Source of the DNA: Nanohaloarchaea archaeon PL-Br10_U2g27
Lineage (GTDB): Archaea; Nanohalarchaeota; Nanosalinia; Nanosalinales; Nanosalinaceae
Direction: 5' to 3'
Length of the DNA stretch: 6,185 nt
NCBI GenBank assembly: GCA_001564035.1
Contig: LKMX01000038.1
Coordinates: 1 to 6,185 of the forward strand
Shown: piece by piece, positions 4,784 to 6,185 of the stretch
Numbering within the stretch: position 1 is the first letter of the stretch
Layout: the number at the start of each line of letters is the position of its first letter
Translations under genes and position numbers: made by a program
The notes under the pieces: model-generated
Databases searched by the model: none
Told to the model about the DNA's origin: nothing
Seen by the model: only the letters and a program-made list of their open reading frames with translations

Positions 4784-6185
4784 TCAATTATCAGGTCCTC
4801 CATGGGTAGTTCTGAGGCCTTTTTGTCGCCTATAGGGTAATGTTTTTGCTCGAATTCTTCTAGTTCCTCCAGTTTTTCTGAAACAAATTTTTCGAATTCT
4901 TTTACGTCTTCTTGGAAGAAATGCTTGTTACGGTATTCTACAAGCTTTTTCAAGGCGGAGCGCGCGCCTTTTTTCACGTATTTGTAGTCTCCAACCTCTT
5001 TAATGCAGTGATCCACAAATTTCTGCGCATACTCGGTCTCTAGGAGTTCGTTTTTGTCAAATACTTCTGGAACTTGTTCTTCTGAAATGAACTCTTGGTA
5101 GCTTTCTAGGCCTAGTTTTTCCAGTGTTTTCCGCCGGTAATTTGATTTTTTCACTCCTTTAATCAAAGATTCGAATACTTTCAGCTCTGAGGCCTTTTCC
5201 CTGAAGCTTTTCGGATAATAGGTTATAGATGTTTTTCTCTCTGCTTTTTCGCCGTTGAACGTCTCAGTTAATCCTTCTAAGAAGTGGTAGTAAGTAAATT
5301 TGACTGGGCCATCGACGTAGCGAGAGTGGTAGGTAATATACATCAATGCCTGGAAATCGGGGAATCTTCCGTTTTCAAAAGTTTGAATCCTAGAATTTCT
5401 AACTACTTCAGTAACTTTCTTTTTACGGCCTGACTTAAAATCCACTAGGTGGTTTTCAGAAGCAATTAAATCAATTTTACCTTTCAAACCTAGTTTCATA
5501 TCTTTAAAGAACATTTCTGTCGACTCTGGATCGATTTCCAGGCCTAGCTCGGACGCAAAAAAGTTTTCATCTCTGCTGTCGCGCGTGTAACCCTTTCCTG
5601 AGTAGCCTTCCTTGTCTAGAAACTGCATTAAGTTGTTTAGGCCTATATCAATCTCTGTCCTGACCTGATACATTGTAATAACGTCGCTCAGTTCTTCCAT
5701 TTCCTGTATAAACAGTTTTTTAATCTTCTCCAGGTTTTCTTCCACATCTTCAGGCCTGTTGAAGTATAGTTCTGCAAAGTCGTGGAAAAGCTTTCCTTTA
5801 CGCATCTGCTCTTCTTCGGCGTCGGAGACAAGCCTGCTCATGTAAAATAAGCGGGGTGACAATGCTAAGCTGTTCAAGCTCGTCTGGCTCAACAAGTCTA
5901 TTTTCGAGGCCTCTACATTTATTTTGTCAAATTCTTGTTCTTCTGCCTGGGACTCGGCAGATCTGAAGGTGTGGGAGAGTTCTCGGAATGTTTCAATATT
6001 TTCTCCGTTTATTTCGTCTAGGTAGAAGCATGGTTTTATCTCTTCGCCCATTTTCTTGTCTTCTACCATGAAATAGCGGTCGTCACCGCTTTGTACTAGT
6101 GACTGGAAGTCAAGCAAGTTTTGTTCTTTTATCTTTTCCTTGTTAATCCATTCGTCGTCCGGCACTCTTTCACACCACTCTGTGC
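4780..6185 (-). CDS. AddB/RecB-like PD-(D/E)XK nuclease, partial at the 5' end
   Basis: Predicted DNA nuclease subunit, partner of the overlapping helicase gene. Numbering from a GTG at 6165 (461 aa), the PD-(D/E)XK fold is clear: a SLNSLALSPRLFYMS entry segment (96-110), GKLFHDFAE with His128, KGKIDLI with Asp232, HLVDFKSG with Asp242 and Lys244, and FQALMYI with Gln272. A long Lys/Glu-rich helical tail follows (about 385-445). Only Cys46 and Cys387 are present in this part, so the AddB/Cas4 iron-sulfur cysteines are missing. The frame does not close upstream of the GTG: it reads T-E-W-C-E-R-V to the window edge. Segment 38-52 (KMGEEIKPCFYLDEI) resembles the linker after a UvrD-type helicase core, so I favour a longer gene with a helicase-like N-terminal part outside the window. 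If GTG 6165 is the start, a weak GGTG upstream is the only ribosome site. Nuclease identity is solid; the AddB label rests on gene order and overlap. Confidence 0.83.
   Translation of the reverse strand, partial: TEWCERVPDDEWINKEKIKEQNLLDFQSLVQSGDDRYFMVEDKKMGEEIKPCFYLDEINGENIETFRELSHTFRSAESQAEEQEFDKINVEASKIDLLSQTSLNSLALSPRLFYMSRLVSDAEEEQMRKGKLFHDFAELYFNRPEDVEENLEKIKKLFIQEMEELSDVITMYQVRTEIDIGLNNLMQFLDKEGYSGKGYTRDSRDENFFASELGLEIDPESTEMFFKDMKLGLKGKIDLIASENHLVDFKSGRKKKVTEVVRNSRIQTFENGRFPDFQALMYITYHSRYVDGPVKFTYYHFLEGLTETFNGEKAERKTSITYYPKSFREKASELKVFESLIKGVKKSNYRRKTLEKLGLESYQEFISEEQVPEVFDKNELLETEYAQKFVDHCIKEVGDYKYVKKGARSALKKLVEYRNKHFFQEDVKEFEKFVSEKLEELEEFEQKHYPIGDKKASELPMEDLIIE
4797..4801 (-). promoter_or_regulatory. 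Candidate ribosome binding site for the helicase gene
   Basis: GGAGG on the minus strand, inside the last codons of the upstream nuclease gene, 13 nt before the helicase ATG. The sequence is a perfect Shine-Dalgarno core, but the spacing is longer than usual and it also encodes Met-Glu-Asp. It may help reinitiation at the ATGA overlap, or be a coincidence of coding. Confidence 0.3.

Larger units (their letters stand above)
405..5912. repeat. Highly iterated palindrome AGGCCT, 27 dispersed copies
   Basis: Copies start at 405, 633, 892, 1044, 1114, 1321, 1396, 1688, 1880, 2006, 2390, 2901, 3132, 3423, 3583, 3886, 4042, 4196, 4649, 4734, 4815, 5108, 5190, 5540, 5639, 5752 and 5907. About 1.1-1.5 would be expected by base composition. 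Gaps run from 70 to 511 bp, average about 210, so the copies are dispersed and not tandem. Every gene has at least one. Relative to the codons, 14 read as xxA-GGC-CTn (Gly-Leu), 7 as AGG-CCT (Arg-Pro) and 6 as xAG-GCC-Tnn, so all three frames are used on both coding strands. The 5' neighbour is G 7, T 9, A 6 and C 5 times, so the unit is exactly six bases. The copy at 1321 lies in a 12-bp palindrome, ACTAGGCCTAGT (1318-1329), and the copy at 5108 in a 10-bp one (5106-5115). Function is unknown. Confidence 0.9.

Noticed and set aside
1..6185. tRNA, rRNA, CRISPR array, insertion sequence or tandem repeats
   Set aside because: No cloverleaf, spaced direct repeats, transposase motif or terminal inverted repeats seen; nearly all bases are in the six genes. 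AGGCCT is dispersed at irregular gaps, so it is not a CRISPR-like array.

Overview
The window comes from an archaeon. The strongest evidence is an RNase P protein of the Rpp21/Rnp4 type next to an archaeal tRNA-G10 methyltransferase. The acidic protein set (one small protein has 44 Asp/Glu against 12 Lys/Arg in 188 residues), AT-leaning composition and freely used CTAG, which is strongly avoided in most Halobacteria, suggest a halophilic lineage outside the Halobacteria. A DPANN group such as Nanohaloarchaeota is my best guess. The lineage is inference; the domain Archaea is well supported.

Layout: the window is almost entirely coding, and its longest gap is 52 bp. An unrecognised acidic protein (7-573, +) faces the 3' end of a two-gene minus-strand operon, rnp4 then the G10 methyltransferase, joined by an ATGA overlap. 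rnp4 is divergent from a MIP18/SufT-like Fe-S assembly gene (1803-2120, +). The 52 bp between them contain one central TTAAAA box that is correctly placed for leaderless transcripts in both directions. The MIP18 gene then meets head-on, with interlocked stop codons, a second minus-strand operon. This contains a RecB/AddB-like PD-(D/E)XK nuclease, open at the right edge of the window, overlapping by ATGA with a UvrD/AddA-like helicase that carries its own C-terminal RecB-type nuclease. Gene order and overlap resemble bacterial addB-addA, so the pair probably forms a helicase-nuclease for processing DNA ends.

The most unusual signal is not a gene. The palindrome AGGCCT occurs 27 times, where roughly one to two are expected by chance. 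The copies are spread through all six genes, lie in all three reading frames and have no preferred flanking base. Codons appear to be chosen to make the hexamer (Gly-Leu as GGC-CTN, Arg-Pro as AGG-CCT). This is a highly iterated palindrome analogous to cyanobacterial HIP1. Its purpose is unknown; a methylation mark, a DNA-recognition or uptake mark, or a Chi-like signal for the neighbouring nuclease are all possible.
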